Shown piece by piece: positions 11,695 to 23,498 of a DNA stretch of 64,000 nucleotides; position 1 is the first letter of the stretch, and each line of letters opens with the position of its first letter. Under the pieces are notes generated by a model. The model searched no databases. It saw only the letters and a program-made list of their open reading frames with translations, and was not told the DNA's origin. Source of the stretch: Jaapia argillacea MUCL 33604 (Eukaryota > Basidiomycota > Agaricomycetes > Jaapiales > Jaapiaceae). Made by a program: the position numbers and the translations under genes. The stretch spans positions 1,113,923 to 1,177,922 of the forward strand of contig KL197710.1 of the NCBI GenBank assembly GCA_000697665.1, read 5' to 3'.

Positions 11695-12332
11695 TTTTCT
11701 TTGGGGTGTGAGCAAGTAGTATATCCTGCGAGGTCACCACCCGAGGTCATATATACCACTGTACCCGTCATACGGACCGGATGCGGCACCCCCTGTAATC
11801 CGTTCTCATCATGATTCCAAGCGATAACGTTCTCCAAGCCCGTGTCTAAAATTGGGAGCCTTTGGTCAGTGTTTTTGATATGGGACGACTGAGAAGAGTG
11901 GGGAACGAACCATCTCCGAAATATCTCCCAGCGTCATTCACAATTCGAAACACATCACGAGGGCGTCGTCAAGTCCAATTGAGCGAGAGCCAGCGAACTT
12001 TAGCGTTTCATGGGATAATCTCGAGCCGAACAGCGGTGTGCGCATGAGCAATGCATGAGAGCATCAGATTCACGAGCGCCTCTTGCACTGGAGCTTGACG
12101 AACTTTGATTACCTGCCCTTTTCGGACGCGACTTTCGCGACGTCCCGCTCGCGCCGCCCACCACGCAAAACCATAGCAGGATCTTGGGCGTTGGCTGGTG
12201 CGACTTTTGTGAAAAATAAACCAACGGTGAGCATGAGTATCCCTCGTTAAAACCCTCCGTGTTCCGTGTCTCAAGTTCCCAACGTCCACAGGGTGTATTT
12301 CGTAGTCCCCGGTCCGAACATACACAGACCGT
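11695..12332. promoter_or_regulatory. Divergent promoter region, xylose reductase / ketopantoate reductase
   Basis: 638 bp separate the two divergent start codons. Both genes encode nicotinamide-dependent reductases. I see only short frames without support and no clear named motif. Shared control is possible but not shown. Confidence 0.4.
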
Positions 12333-13556
12333 ATGCGTTTCCACATCGCTGGCCTTGGTGCAGTAGGCTCCCTCCTAGCATTTCATCTCCGAAGAAGTCT
12401 CGACATCAAACACCAAATTTTCCTCATCCACCGAACCAAGCAGGCAGCTATCGACGCTCGCTATGCCGGTGGTCTCCTTAGCGTCGAGAACGATGGGACA
12501 ACGCTCACCGCCACAGGTTTCCAACACTTTGCGCTGGACACCTTCGCTCGAAATCCCGAACCCAAAATCTTCAGAAAACCCCTGAAGCCTGGCCGCCCTC
12601 CCGTTGTTACCGAACCACCAGCCCCAGCCCGCCCTTGGGACGCTATTGACTCCCTGTTCGTCACCACAAAGGCACATAGTGTCGTCGACGTCGTCCGCGC
12701 GCTATCTCCCCTCCTCTCCAAGAAAAGTACCATCGTGCTACTAGGAAATGGAATGGGAGTATACGAGCACCTCATCCACGAATTATACCAAAACCCCTAC
12801 GAGCGACCCAACTTCATACTGGGTGTGAACACACATGGAGCATGGAGGAAAGACAGGTGGAAAGTTGTCCACGCCGGGGTTGGACGTCTCCAATTCGGCA
12901 TAGTACCCGACTCCGCTCCTGCCCCTCGCGACTTTGAAAAGGACGGTTTAACCCTCGACAATATCCTTAACGACCCTTCAGACCCCGACGCCCTTCGTTA
13001 CCTAAACCTCCGAAACACGATCGCAGCACTCCAAAACGCAGAGGATCTTGTCCCCACATGGAAACCCATAGTCGACATTGAGATCGAAATGCAACGCAAA
13101 GTCGTTACAAACTCGATCATCAACCCTCTCACTGCTCTGCTAGGTTGTCGGAATGGTGACGTCTTCGAGCTGGAGTCAGGCCTTCGTATTATGCGCGCAA
13201 TATGTGCAGAAGCAGAGGCCGTATTTGCCCCTCAATTCTACGCGGAAACTCGTGGTCCTTCAGGTCCGCTCGAAGCCAAGCAAAAGACGATAGATGACTG
13301 GCTTCGAGATGGGTTCTCACCTGATTTGACAAGACGCGCACTAGAACGGTTGTGCTTGCAAGTCGCCCGTGGAACGGCGAACAATTTCTCGTCTATGTTG
13401 GTGGATATGCGAAATGGAGCGCCCACGGAGATTGAGTACACGAATGGGTATCTAATGAACTTGGGCGTCACGTATGACGTCCCTATGCCCGCTACTGCAA
13501 TGTTGTTGAACCTCATCAAGTTACGGAGTGCCATTCCAGACCAAAGCCGTTTATGA
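12333..13556 (+). CDS. 2-dehydropantoate 2-reductase (ApbA/PanE family)
   Basis: Intronless frame of 407 residues. It would reduce 2-dehydropantoate to pantoate with NADPH, a step of pantothenate and CoA synthesis (yeast PAN5 type). The Rossmann motif 'GLGAVGSLLAFHL' sits at residues 7-19. The catalytic helix 'RKVVTNSIINPLTALLGC' (near 254-271) has the expected Lys and Asn residues, and the C-terminal motif 'TEIEYTNGYLMNLG' is present. At 407 residues it is longer than bacterial PanE (about 300); an insert at about 75-100 rich in Pro accounts for part of this. Fungal genomes often hold several paralogues of this family, some of unproven substrate, so the pantothenate role is probable rather than certain. 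Confidence 0.85.
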   Translation: MRFHIAGLGAVGSLLAFHLRRSLDIKHQIFLIHRTKQAAIDARYAGGLLSVENDGTTLTATGFQHFALDTFARNPEPKIFRKPLKPGRPPVVTEPPAPARPWDAIDSLFVTTKAHSVVDVVRALSPLLSKKSTIVLLGNGMGVYEHLIHELYQNPYERPNFILGVNTHGAWRKDRWKVVHAGVGRLQFGIVPDSAPAPRDFEKDGLTLDNILNDPSDPDALRYLNLRNTIAALQNAEDLVPTWKPIVDIEIEMQRKVVTNSIINPLTALLGCRNGDVFELESGLRIMRAICAEAEAVFAPQFYAETRGPSGPLEAKQKTIDDWLRDGFSPDLTRRALERLCLQVARGTANNFSSMLVDMRNGAPTEIEYTNGYLMNLGVTYDVPMPATAMLLNLIKLRSAIPDQSRL

Positions 13557-14014
13557 GGTTCACCCACCTCAATGTCAGCCATACCTTTCCTTCCCTATTT
13601 GATCGCTTCGAACTAATTTTCTTTTTGCGGAACGAAGATGTCTTCACGCCAAACATCGGCTGACGCCTCATGTAACTCCCGTTGCTCAGCGCTCAGCTGC
13701 TGAGTTGACGCGGCGGTCCCTTCACTGATATGGTGCCGTGCTCTCCATCGTAGACTCCGCCGCATTCTCTCCCCCACTTATTGGTAGCACAAGAACCTCG
13801 TCTACCATTTCAACCTAGAGGTCGTTATGATTCCTCGATTACACCTCATACCCGTCCAACAGAGAGCGATTCAATCGAAAAAAAATCAATATAAACTTCG
13901 ACTGTCGAAGTGTACGTATGCTACAATTGCATCTCTAGATATTAGCAACAAGAGGGTATTCTACAACCTTTATACAATACGTACCAAACCATCACCATCC
14001 AAAATGAGGGGAAT
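13557..14014. other. Convergent intergenic region
   Basis: 458 bp between the stops of the ketopantoate reductase (+) and fucosyltransferase-like copy A (-). It should carry two facing 3' UTRs. Nothing else recognised. Confidence 0.5.
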
Positions 14015-15998
14015 TTAGTTGTCAGGATCCCAGATAATATATTCCCCCTTGTGCCCTCGCCCCCATTTCACCACGGTGGTAAGACCACCATACCACTCCC
14101 GCACACGTCGAGCAGCAATCAAAGACATCGTGGACCCGTCCACCCCCACGAATCCTGTCGCTTGGGATTGGATGACGGAGTCTATCAACGAGGGGTACCT
14201 GTTGAGTACGAAAAGTTAGCCAGTCAGTTTCGGACGAGGATTGGGATAGCAAAGGGCGTAACTGACCAGTTTCCGTAAGTCTCAACAACGGCCTCCTTTT
14301 TAAAGTCAACTCGTGTCCAACCAGCGGCCAAGACGTCATCCCACCAACGAGGGTCCTTCTCGTCGCTGGTCATGATAACATGATGATTCTCAACAACAAT
14401 GCCTTTGGTCAAGAGCAACTCTCGCTGAAGGCGTTCCACGTATTTTGCGTACTCGGCTACGGCGGGATAACACTTGTAGTCTTCAAAGGTATCGCAGTGG
14501 CCATCAAAATCACCATGACGCGCATGTAGAGCGATAAACTGGCCCAGATGTAAGTAATTGACGTCTTGAGGGATAAGACAAGACCTACTGGAGGAATGTC
14601 GGCACCCTGCGGTACGCTGAGAGCTTTCCTGAGGTAGTATTTGGTCAAATTCTCTACTCTCTCAGTAAACTTCATCTGCTTGAGGACGTGGTTCCATGCC
14701 GGCGACCATTCGAACTCATACTCAAAATCCTACATGTCCCATTATCAAGAAGGCACTAGGAAAGGTATGAAATGAAATGGGAGTTCATACCTTGTTAACG
14801 CTGGCATAGTATAAGTAGTCTAAGCAGAAAAGCTGTTCATCCGGATGTAACCTGGCTTTGTGTTCTGGTGAAGGTTGAGGTGTTCCGAGGCTGTCCTTGT
14901 GAGTGTCTGGGTAAGCCAGAGGCGCCATCGACCAGAATCTCGCATGATTCTGAGAATGAGAGCAGATCCAGTCCGGTGCCTTCGTGAATGAAAGATCTGA
15001 TCAAAGACACTCGATGAGAAACTTCCCCTAGAGGGTCGAAAGGAATACCACTCACCAAGATTCAACCACCACGGTGCTCTAGTCCATCGAGGGCCTTCGC
15101 CATTGTTGTTACATGCCTCCCAAACACTCCAGCATCCAAGATCATCTAGCACTTCACTATCTGTGTCCTTCACTTCGTGCCATTCCAGGATCGGGATACC
15201 GAGTTGTTTCCTCAGTCGAGGAAGGTCGAAAATCTCGCTAACTGGGATGGGAGGTATGTCCCATCCACCAATATGGTACTCTGCGGTGAACTTCGGGAGG
15301 ATCGGAACACGCTCTGTGATGACAGCGAGGTAAAGTAGATTGGCCTGTCAAGTCATGTCAGTCAAGCAAAATAAGGGTCAAGGAACGAGGCCAGTACAAA
15401 GGTCATGACGTCGTTGGCTGCACGGGATAATGTCAGTGCAAATGTCAGGAAGAGCTGTCAAAGGACGTACTCATCCCTGCTCCTCCAAAGGACGTGATAT
15501 ATTTCGTGTCATTCCGTAGATTATCTTTGGAGACGCGTTCAGTACGCGACCTGTGTGCCAAGGGTAAAGCCCACCTCGGAAGGACGCAGTCGGAGGGCCC
15601 AAGACGTATGATTCTTGAGGTGGGGAACGTGCAGCCGGAGGAGGACTGTGGCAGTCGTAGGTTTGGGTCCTCGAATTCGACCCGAAACGTATCTGATTCG
15701 GATCGCTTTCTTCGTAGACTGCCACTGGTCTTGGATGCTCCCGCAGGCTCGAGGAGAAGGACAAGACAGAAGAATAGAATGCAGAAGTGAGTGTTAAGAG
15801 AATACACGCTGCGAGAAGGACACGGCTCCTTCTTTGCTTCCACGCCGACAGGAATGGTCGTCGGATTTTCTCGTGGTGAGGCAGAAGGGTTTCGTCCATC
15901 GGGCCGTGAATATATGACGATGAATCCTTTCTCCTCATGCCGTCGTCAAGGAGGGTGGTCCAGGGTGCGGGTAAGTATTGGAAACGAGATGTGAACAC
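14015..15998 (-). CDS. O-fucosyltransferase-like glycosyltransferase, copy A
   Basis: Multi-exon gene for a type II membrane glycosyltransferase-like protein. A short cytosolic tail is followed by a signal anchor (VLLAACILLTLTSAFYSS) and a stem leading to 'YVLGPPTASFRG'. After an intron come 'DNLRNDTKYITSF', 'GIPILEWHEVKD' and 'LDDLGCWSVWEA', then the sugar-nucleotide motif 'FIALHARHGDFDGHC', 'VIMTSDEKDPRWWDDV' and near the end 'GSTMSLIAARRV'. These fit the GDP-fucose protein O-fucosyltransferase fold (HxRxGDF motif, TSD loop, late STxS motif). A Golgi-lumen location is inferred from the anchor. Here the motif reads HARHGDF where HxRRGDF is usual. The stop is in 'IIWDPDN'. The start could be 15998 or a Met 20 codons later. 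Acceptor unknown. First of three related genes; exon borders approximate. Confidence 0.72.
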
Positions 15999-16320
15999 AG
16001 TGGAGGGTCAGTGGAACAGTCGAAGATGGTACAGCTGATGGCGAATAGATAGGAAAAATTGGCAGTAAGGCACCTTTGTTTGTGATGGAACTTTTCATTT
16101 TGTAACAGCGGCAAATGAGACTTCCACGTCGAGATCTCGGGAGGTCGGTTGTGAGGCAATCCGTGCGGACACACCAGATAAGGCAACCTTTCTCTCAATC
16201 GGGCAACGCGGCGTAACCACCCATCACATTTATAATGGTACATCGACATCTGTCCAAGGGAAGTCCAAAGCAATCATTTGACGTTACACAGCTACAAGAC
16301 AAGATAAACACCACTATGTA
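15999..16320. other. Spacer between copies A and B
   Basis: About 320 bp upstream of copy A and downstream of copy B, both on the minus strand. It should hold the copy A promoter. No further feature seen. Confidence 0.45.
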
Positions 16321-18196
16321 TCATGAAGTCGACAATATCCACCGCACGACTGAGGCGATACCACCATGCCAGTCCTCCACCCGTCTTTGTGCAATGAGGG
16401 TCATCGTCGACTTATCGGTACCCACGAAACCAAGGCCCGACGACTGGATCACGGCGTCAATCAATACAGGGTACCTGGAACATCAAACAGAAGGTCAACG
16501 AAGTCATGGGAGGGCTGTCTCCAGTCTATGCTTGGAATGTGCTTACCATAATCCGTATTTCTCGGCGGTTCCTTCCCCGACGTGATCCACTCTCGACCAA
16601 CCCATGGCCGTGACTTCATCCCACCACGAAGGATCTTTCTCGTCGCTAGTCATGATGACATGACTAACCCTGATCCCCTTTTGCTCGAAGAGCTTCTGTT
16701 GGATTTCAGCCACTCGTTCACTGAAAGTGGTCAAAGGTGCGAAACATCCGTTCTCGCTGTGCTCGGGACAGTAGTTGAGGAAGTCGCCCCTTCTGAAATG
16801 GATTCCAATGTACTGGCGAGACGTGAGCGAATTCGATCAAGAAGAAGCGGAAGGGACACGGACGGGAGGCGTATCTGAACCCTCTGCCACATTGAGACTC
16901 CGCCTGATGTACTCATCTGCGAGGGCTTCCAGTTGTGTCGACCATCTCAAATGTCTGAGAACGTCTCTCCAAACCGGGCTGTAGTCGTATTCCATCTCGT
17001 ACACCTGGCGAGACGTTATTTCCAGCAACAGTGCCAAGGTTGTTGTGGCCACATACCCTAAACGACGTGACGAAGTAGAGAAAATCATAGCAAAGCAGAT
17101 GTTCATCGGGATACAAGACAGCCTGGTGCTGTCGGGATGGACGCGGGGGTGGCAGACTTGGCAGACTTTGGGAACGCAATGCCGGAAAACCCAGTGATGC
17201 CAATGGTGAAAACAACGCATGATCATCGGTTCCAACTCGAACAAAGTCTGGTACTCGGGTCCAGGAAACATCTGTATGAAATGTGAGCCATTGATTGTAT
17301 TGGGGTTGTTGAATGACGGACCCAGGTGCATGGCGGCCAGCGCATCACCTTCCCTCGGACCATGGCTAGTTACGCCATCCCAGACACTCCAGCACCCAAG
17401 GTCATCCACCTGGGTGCTAGCTGTGTCCTTGACGTCCTGCCATTCAAGCATTGGTCTTCCCAGTGTCTTGGCAAGGCGAGCGAGGTCAAAGACTTCGCTA
17501 ACAGGTATAGGACCCGCCGTTTTGTTTACATGTGAAGGAGTGAAAGGGGGGATGATCGGTACACGGTCGGTGAGTATCGCCAGATATATTAGATTGCCCT
17601 ACTCAGGTTAGCGGACCTGTCAGAGGGATATCCCAGACATGCTCACCAGAGTTATCACATCATTTGCTTTGTTGGACGAAATGAGCTCTCACTGGGCACT
17701 CAATATTAAAAAATGGACGTACTCCATCCCGCATGATACCAGGAGGTGATATAACGTGTGTCATTTCGCAGATTTTCTGTTTTACGACAATTTTGAGGAG
17801 CAAGCCTCCAATTAGAAAAGACTACATACCTCGGAACCCTTGAGTAGGCGAGCCCACGAGATACGAGGGCTCCTCCTCCACAGGTTTAGGTGGTGGTGGT
17901 GGCGGTGGCGGATATACTTCAGGACACTCGGAGTATGGGGAATTTGTTTCTTCCCCAGGGAAATGTGAGGTTGCAGCCCTTTCGTGTGACGAGAGGAGGA
18001 GCACGCTAAAAAGAGTGGCAAATGCAATCAAACTAAGGAGAACGGGCCTTGCTCGAGGGAGGGAGAGATGGAGTCTCGCAGCTCGTCTCCTCATCATCTC
18101 GAGCAGGTCGGGGGGAGATTCTAATGGAGGATCATGAAGGGGAAGCAGCGGTTCTAATGGCTCGGCTAGCTGGAGGTTTTGGATCGGTCCGGTCAT
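16321..18196 (-). CDS. O-fucosyltransferase-like glycosyltransferase, copy B
   Basis: Second member of the cluster, same layout as copy A. Tail and signal anchor (RPVLLSLIAFATLFSVLLLSS) are followed by a Pro-rich stem (YPPPPPPPPKPVEEE), 'SYLVGSPTQGFRG', an intron, 'RNDTRYITSWYHAGW', 'GRPMLEWQDVKDT', 'VDDLGCWSVWDG', then 'YIGIHFRRGDFLNYC', 'SHVIMTSDEKDPSWWDEV' and 'GTDKSTMTLIAQRRVEDW'. Its HFRRGDF motif is the most canonical of the three, so it is the best candidate for normal GDP-fucose binding. The stop follows 'ILSTS'. Start at 18196 chosen as the first Met before the anchor. Sequence similarity and shared exon layout with A and C point to local duplication, but identity is moderate, so the duplications are not recent. 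Confidence 0.72.
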
Positions 18197-18713
18197 GGCG
18201 TGTCCGAGGCGTCGGCGGTGCCTGGAATCGAGTGGAAACGATTAATCAGAGATTCAGAGTCGTGAGGAGTCGTGACTAGTCGTTGAACGACTTGGGCAGT
18301 GGGTAGTCGGGCGTGGGTCGGTTAGAGGTACTCATGTTTGCTTGCAAGGCTCCTATGTCATATGTATGTTGGAATTTTTGGAACAAGCGTGACGGAAGGT
18401 TGGAGCTGAGCTAGTGGCATTTTTGGCAGGTGGCGGCGTGGCGCGAACGCTTCACGTTCTCGATCACCACTCCAGATCGGAATTGGAAACAAAGCAGGAG
18501 GAGGGGCGACGATCGCAAACGAAATTTGCAAGAATACAAGGTCCAGACAGGAGGTAGATAAAAATAGATACATACTGTTGATAAGCTTAGTAGTACACGG
18601 AGGGTGGCATGGAACACGCAGGTTGAATACACCACCAGAATAACAACCTTCACACGGAAGGATAGAATAGGAAGGATATGCATGTTCATGAATAGTAGGG
18701 GCACGTTTGTACA
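18197..18713. other. Intergenic: copy B promoter and F-box gene 3' end
   Basis: About 520 bp with a cluster of short direct repeats of 'gtcgtgac/agtcgtg' type near 18250-18290, close to the presumed copy B promoter on the minus strand. No gene seen. Confidence 0.4.
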
Positions 18714-20297
18714 TTACAAGCCATCTGAATCGTCGGTGACATATCCATCCTCATCCTGGCCAAACCAGACGAATCTGTCTACCAACGGATGGATGTCTTG
18801 ATCGTGGAGTCCATAACACGAGGAATTATTGACGAAGAGGTTCTCCAAGCGTCTCCCACCGTTCTTGGTCCGCGCAGTCAACCCATCAAACAACTGGTCG
18901 CAAAAGCGATCTTCTCTGCAAACCGCCGGGCAGCGGATGTGAGAGAACATAAGCACCCGTAAATTGGGAAAGAAAACACTTCCACTTGATCCAACGCCAG
19001 CAGCCGTCGCTCCGAGACACGAAACGACGCCTGTCCAATTAATGCTCACCATCACCGTCTTGATGTCGTGCAGGACTCCCAAAGCTTCCACCCAATTGTT
19101 CATCCTCCTTCCCCCTTGATCGTCAATCGATACCAGCTCGATCGACGACAGTGCGGGATTATTGCACATGGCTCGAAGTGCTTCGATCTTGAGGATGGGA
19201 CGCGAGCATCGTTGGGCGAAAGAAAATGCCGCTCGGTCGCTCTTCATCTCGTGACCTTCCAATTTGAAGGAGTAGTCCTCGACGGAGATGTGGGCGTGAG
19301 TGATGACTTTCCGGTCCCCAACACAGTTTGAGCCGACAACTCTCGAGAAGGCCGACACCATCTCGGGTACGACCCAAGCATCGGAACAAGAAATGATCCG
19401 AGCAGCGGAAGCCGGGATGAGCAGGTATCGGAGAAGTCTATCGACCACCAAGATATGCTCGCTGAGAATGAGCTTGCGCAAGGAGGGCAGGCGAACGACC
19501 ACCGCTGAGCCAATTTCCTCCTCGTCTCTGACATTAGAGATGGAATCGTCGCAGTGAAGGGTTTCCAGTGATGATGCTCTCTCCAGAACCGCCAAAAACT
19601 CGGAGAAAGTGGGTTGGAATGGAATATTGTGCAATTCCAGGTGGGTGAGTGCTTGTAAAAGCCCAGAGCGCCATCCGATTGAGCACCCGTCCAGCTTAAG
19701 ATAGGCTAAACAAGGCGCTTCCCCGCCAAATATCTCATCTGACAGGTGGAAAGGTTTGTCGGCACTCCTCCCAACGAGACCAGCAGAGAGGTCCAAGCTT
19801 TCCAGTTGTGGAGCAGCACTCGTCCACCTCTGCGTAATTTTCGCAAGATCGTGCGCCTCAGCGTCGATCTCGACGTCCTTGAACCTCGACGTCTCAGTAG
19901 ACATCGACCGGACAATTTTGATGACACCGAGCCAATTACGACGAGTGGTATGGACCCTGATGGTAAGCGGCACTTGCGTCGACCGCTTCAACATCAACTC
20001 CGTCCAACGATAGTCGACAAGGGCGAGATCCGCCCACAAAGCTGGACAGCCGATACCCACTTCCCTCCAGTAATGACAAACTTGGGTGACATCTCGTCCC
20101 TTGTAAGGATCGAATTGACGTTGGGCGAGGATGAAGATGTAGGAGAGTATTTCGGGAGGTAGACTGCATATGGGCGTCAGGGAGTTTTCTTCGATCTTGA
20201 GGTTTATGATTGCAGTCTGGTGGAAACGGAGTAGACCATCTAGACGTGAACGAGCCTCCTGCACGCCTTTCTTTGTCAAGATAGTCGGTAGTTTCAT
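18714..20297 (-). CDS. F-box domain protein
   Basis: Single frame of 527 residues. The F-box lies at about residues 42-100: 'PICSLPPEILSYIFILAQ' and 'VTQVCHYWREVGIGCPALW'. The rest shows irregular leucine-rich spacing (LKLDGCSIGWRSGLLQ, LTHLELHNIPF) typical of substrate-binding parts in mushroom F-box proteins. A presumed subunit of an SCF ubiquitin ligase with unknown target. It lies between fucosyltransferase-like copies B and C in the same orientation; whether that reflects function or chance insertion into the cluster is unknown. It shares domain order, but little else obvious, with the F-box gene at 3640-5355. Confidence 0.8.
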   Translation of the reverse strand: MKLPTILTKKGVQEARSRLDGLLRFHQTAIINLKIEENSLTPICSLPPEILSYIFILAQRQFDPYKGRDVTQVCHYWREVGIGCPALWADLALVDYRWTELMLKRSTQVPLTIRVHTTRRNWLGVIKIVRSMSTETSRFKDVEIDAEAHDLAKITQRWTSAAPQLESLDLSAGLVGRSADKPFHLSDEIFGGEAPCLAYLKLDGCSIGWRSGLLQALTHLELHNIPFQPTFSEFLAVLERASSLETLHCDDSISNVRDEEEIGSAVVVRLPSLRKLILSEHILVVDRLLRYLLIPASAARIISCSDAWVVPEMVSAFSRVVGSNCVGDRKVITHAHISVEDYSFKLEGHEMKSDRAAFSFAQRCSRPILKIEALRAMCNNPALSSIELVSIDDQGGRRMNNWVEALGVLHDIKTVMVSINWTGVVSCLGATAAGVGSSGSVFFPNLRVLMFSHIRCPAVCREDRFCDQLFDGLTARTKNGGRRLENLFVNNSSCYGLHDQDIHPLVDRFVWFGQDEDGYVTDDSDGL

Positions 20298-21663
20298 TTC
20301 TGGGGTGGCTGGAATGATACATGTTAGACGGCTGGATGGTTTGGAATACCATTAGTACCACTCACTAAGAACAATAAGGAAAACAGGATAGTTGGTGCGA
20401 ACGAGGTGGTTGTCGAAGAAGATGTGAACGACCAAAGTCTCATTTAAAGGAGGCTGGTAGCGATTGTGGACGGCCCACGTGAAGGACCAACTTGAGGGTC
20501 AAAGCACAGATGTCAACCGGACAATGTGTGGGAGGCGGATGAGCCTCGACGAACATCCGGACAATGATACGAGCCTCTGTCCACTTCATCCCTGTCGTCA
20601 CTTTTCCTTCGTGACACGACAGACGGGTGTAATCATGAATAAAGGGACTCTACCTTACGTTGGCTTGTGTGTCAACATTCCGGTGAGCGTCCAGACCTAC
20701 CACTCGAAAGTGACCTGACAAGCTGATCTCGAAATATCTGCAGGTCGTAGCCTCCTTGCACCAGAGAAGGCTGCATCGGTGACGCTGAGGGTCCAAAGTT
20801 ATATCACGCCGACTGCCCAGACCTCATGCGTGTTCCGTGTCATATCCAAGGACTCTTCTCCGTATATTCGCGGAGTACGCAAACTCGGTCAGTTTGACAC
20901 ATTAGAGTGGTGGGATCACCACAGAAGACTGTCTAGCCATTGTGAAAGAAGCAGAGGTTCGCCCGTGGGGAACGAGGTCAAGGTACGCCGCGGTTCTGAG
21001 TGTGATGCATTGACAGTCTCCCTTGGCCCTTGGATTTTATAGTTCATTGGAGAACATGGAGTCGATTGGGAACGTCACTCCAAGGACAGAAATCCAGGGT
21101 TCCGAAGAAAACCGAACCCGCACCAAGTGGAAGTGCGGAGGAGGTTATGGGCTATGTTCGTGGGAATGACATACGAACAATCTCTCTGTCATTAATATTC
21201 ACAGGCGTCCCTCCACCTTTCAGCAATTTGAATCCCCCCCCCCAAAAAAATACGACCACGAAACCAGGGATTTGAAAGGAGAAATGTTCGGACGCTCCCC
21301 GTCACTTCCGTCTCCTGTACCACCCCACCACATTGACAGACACAACAGATAAGAGTCGACAAGAAAGCCATAGCATTATAATATTACTCTAAACAAAACA
21401 AAAAATCGTCTTCAATGAAACATGCAAAATCCATAACTGGCGTATAGTTTTACGGACGAGTCGAAAGTACCTAATCATCAACGAGCGTTAGTATCAACCG
21501 TGTACAGAAACCCGGTACAAAGAGCATGGTCCAACAAGCGTCAAAAAGTGCATCACAACCAACGTAAAAAGTTCAAGTCCTAAAAAGAGTCCAACACCCC
21601 TCAACAAGGAGCCCACCACCTTCCCAAACCAAAGCACACTGGGTATCTCGCAAAAAAAAGCGG
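20298..21663. other. Intergenic region with a poly-C/poly-A tract
   Basis: About 1.37 kb between the F-box gene start and the copy C stop. Only unsupported short frames are present. A run of ten C followed by seven A lies at 21234-21250, a likely slippage site. The left part should hold the F-box promoter. No RNA gene recognised. Confidence 0.5.
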
Positions 21664-23498
21664 CTAGTGATTATCAGCATCCAACCTCCCCCATTCAGCA
21701 TAAACCGTAACACCCCCTCTCCAATCCTCCACCCTCCTCCTCGCCATCAAACTCATCGTACTCCTAGCAGTCCCCACAAACCCGACTCCCCCACTCTGTA
21801 TCACAGCATCCACCAGCACAGGATACCACCTCCCATACTTCGCAGCCGTACCCTCCTTCCCATGATCAATCCAAGCCCAACCAATATCGCTAACACTCTG
21901 CCACCATGTAGGATCCCGTTCGTCTGATGTCATGATAACGTGGTTATCAGCGACTCGGATGCCTTTCGTTGTGAGGAGTGTAGCTTGGATCTGGCGGATA
22001 CGGGCTAGGAGGACTGGGAGGGGCGCGAAACAAGATGGGTCGGAGGCGTTGGGTGCTGTGTAGGTGTTGTCGACGTATGCTGATGGACAGTAGACACCGA
22101 AATCACCATGACGGGCATGGATGGCGATGTAGGGTGGGATCTCGGCGCCTTCGGGAAGAGCGAATGCGGTGCGTAGGTAGTCGGCTGCGATGGATTCCAT
22201 ACGGTCTGTCCAGTGCATATAGGTGCCAGCATGCCTCCAAGCCGGGCTATAATCGAATTCCATCTCGAAGGGCTGCCAGAAAGATTGTGCTCAGTATGGA
22301 GTCATGGAAGGGAAAGTGTGAGCTCACCTCGCGATCGCAAAGATAATACAAGTAGTCGTAGCAAACGACTTGTTCATCCGGGTCAAGTTTTACACCGAAT
22401 CGTTCAGAGGCGTGGACCAATGATTCACGTTCCGCTTCGTTATGGGCCATAGCTTGTGATCGACCCCGAGGGAAGGCATAAGGAAGGAGCGCTGAGAAAG
22501 TCGTATGTTTATCGTGTTCGTAATTAGGGATCAACTTGACTGCTTGGGGGAGAGTGGTGTACGAGATGTCTGACGGATCCTGGCATTGAGCGAGATGTAG
22601 AACATGGTTATAGAGAGGACGCACCTAACCCCAACAAGTACGGGTTAAAACTGTACCTAGCCTTGTGCTCAGTGTATTGGGTAGCCTCCCAAACATTCCA
22701 GCAACCAATGCTCTCGAACTCTACTCCTCCCTCTGGGCTGAGCACATCGACGTCCCATCCGAACTTCTCGTTATCCTTCACCCTCTTCACATCGTGCCAC
22801 TCCAATACTGGCAACCCGATCAACTCCGACATCCACGTCAGGTTGAAAATCTCGCCGACTGGGATAGCGCCTGCGTCACCTCCAATGTGAGAGGGAGTGA
22901 AGGGAGGAAGAATGGGTATACGAGACGATTGGATGCCTAGGTAGATGAGGTTGACGATTGTCATGACATCGTTCGTCCAGCCTGAGGAGATCCAGGATGT
23001 TATATATCCTGTTTCATTTCGGAGATTGTCTGGGAAGACGAGTGGGTGAGCCAGAACAGTGGTTGAGTTGGGGTGATGCTTACCTCGGAATCGACGGGTG
23101 GGAGGACCCAGGACATAGTTTTTCGGATGCCAAAAAGGCAGAGGCTGAGGTTCTTGAGGTTCGGCAACGACTTCGTGGTCAGCCAGCGGCGTTTCCTGGG
23201 GCGTCGACGGACTTTGCTGAGGCGCCAAAGTGCGGGACGAGCGTCCGGAGGACGAATACGCAGTTAACAACACAAGCGCTGTCAACGAAGCTACGGAAAG
23301 AAAAGCACAGGTAACAAATAACCACCTCCGCCTGGGCGGAGGGATATACAGCATAGACGGTCTGCCCCGCGCGGCGGGATTTGGACTGGCGGATCTACTT
23401 CGTGAGTGGCGCCCTTCGACTTCAAGTTTTTCCTTGTCGTACTCTTCCAGGAAAGGCGAGGAAGAGTCGACAGTGTCCGTGTGGTGATGACTCGGCAT
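21664..23498 (-). CDS. O-fucosyltransferase-like glycosyltransferase, copy C
   Basis: Third member of the cluster. N-terminal tail, signal anchor (WLFVTCAFLSVASLTALVLL), Gln/Pro-rich stem, 'NYVLGPPTRRFR', then an intron to 'DNLRNETGYITSW', 'NDVMTIVNLIYLGIQ', 'GLPVLEWHDVKR', 'ESIGCWNVWEA', 'YIAIHARHGDFGVYC', 'HVIMTSDERDPTWWQSV' and 'GTARSTMSLMARRRVEDW'. This is the expected order of the O-fucosyltransferase-like GT-B fold. Its start faces the start of the GDP-fucose-transporter-like gene across 513 bp, which supports a role in Golgi fucosylation. As in copy A, the motif is HARHGDF. The exon from 23498 is long, followed by short introns to the last exon, which ends 'GRLDADNH'. The acceptor substrate is unknown. 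Confidence 0.75.

Noticed and set aside
21234-21250. C10A7 tract considered as a transposon tail or SINE end
   Set aside because: No element body, terminal repeats or target duplications seen around it.
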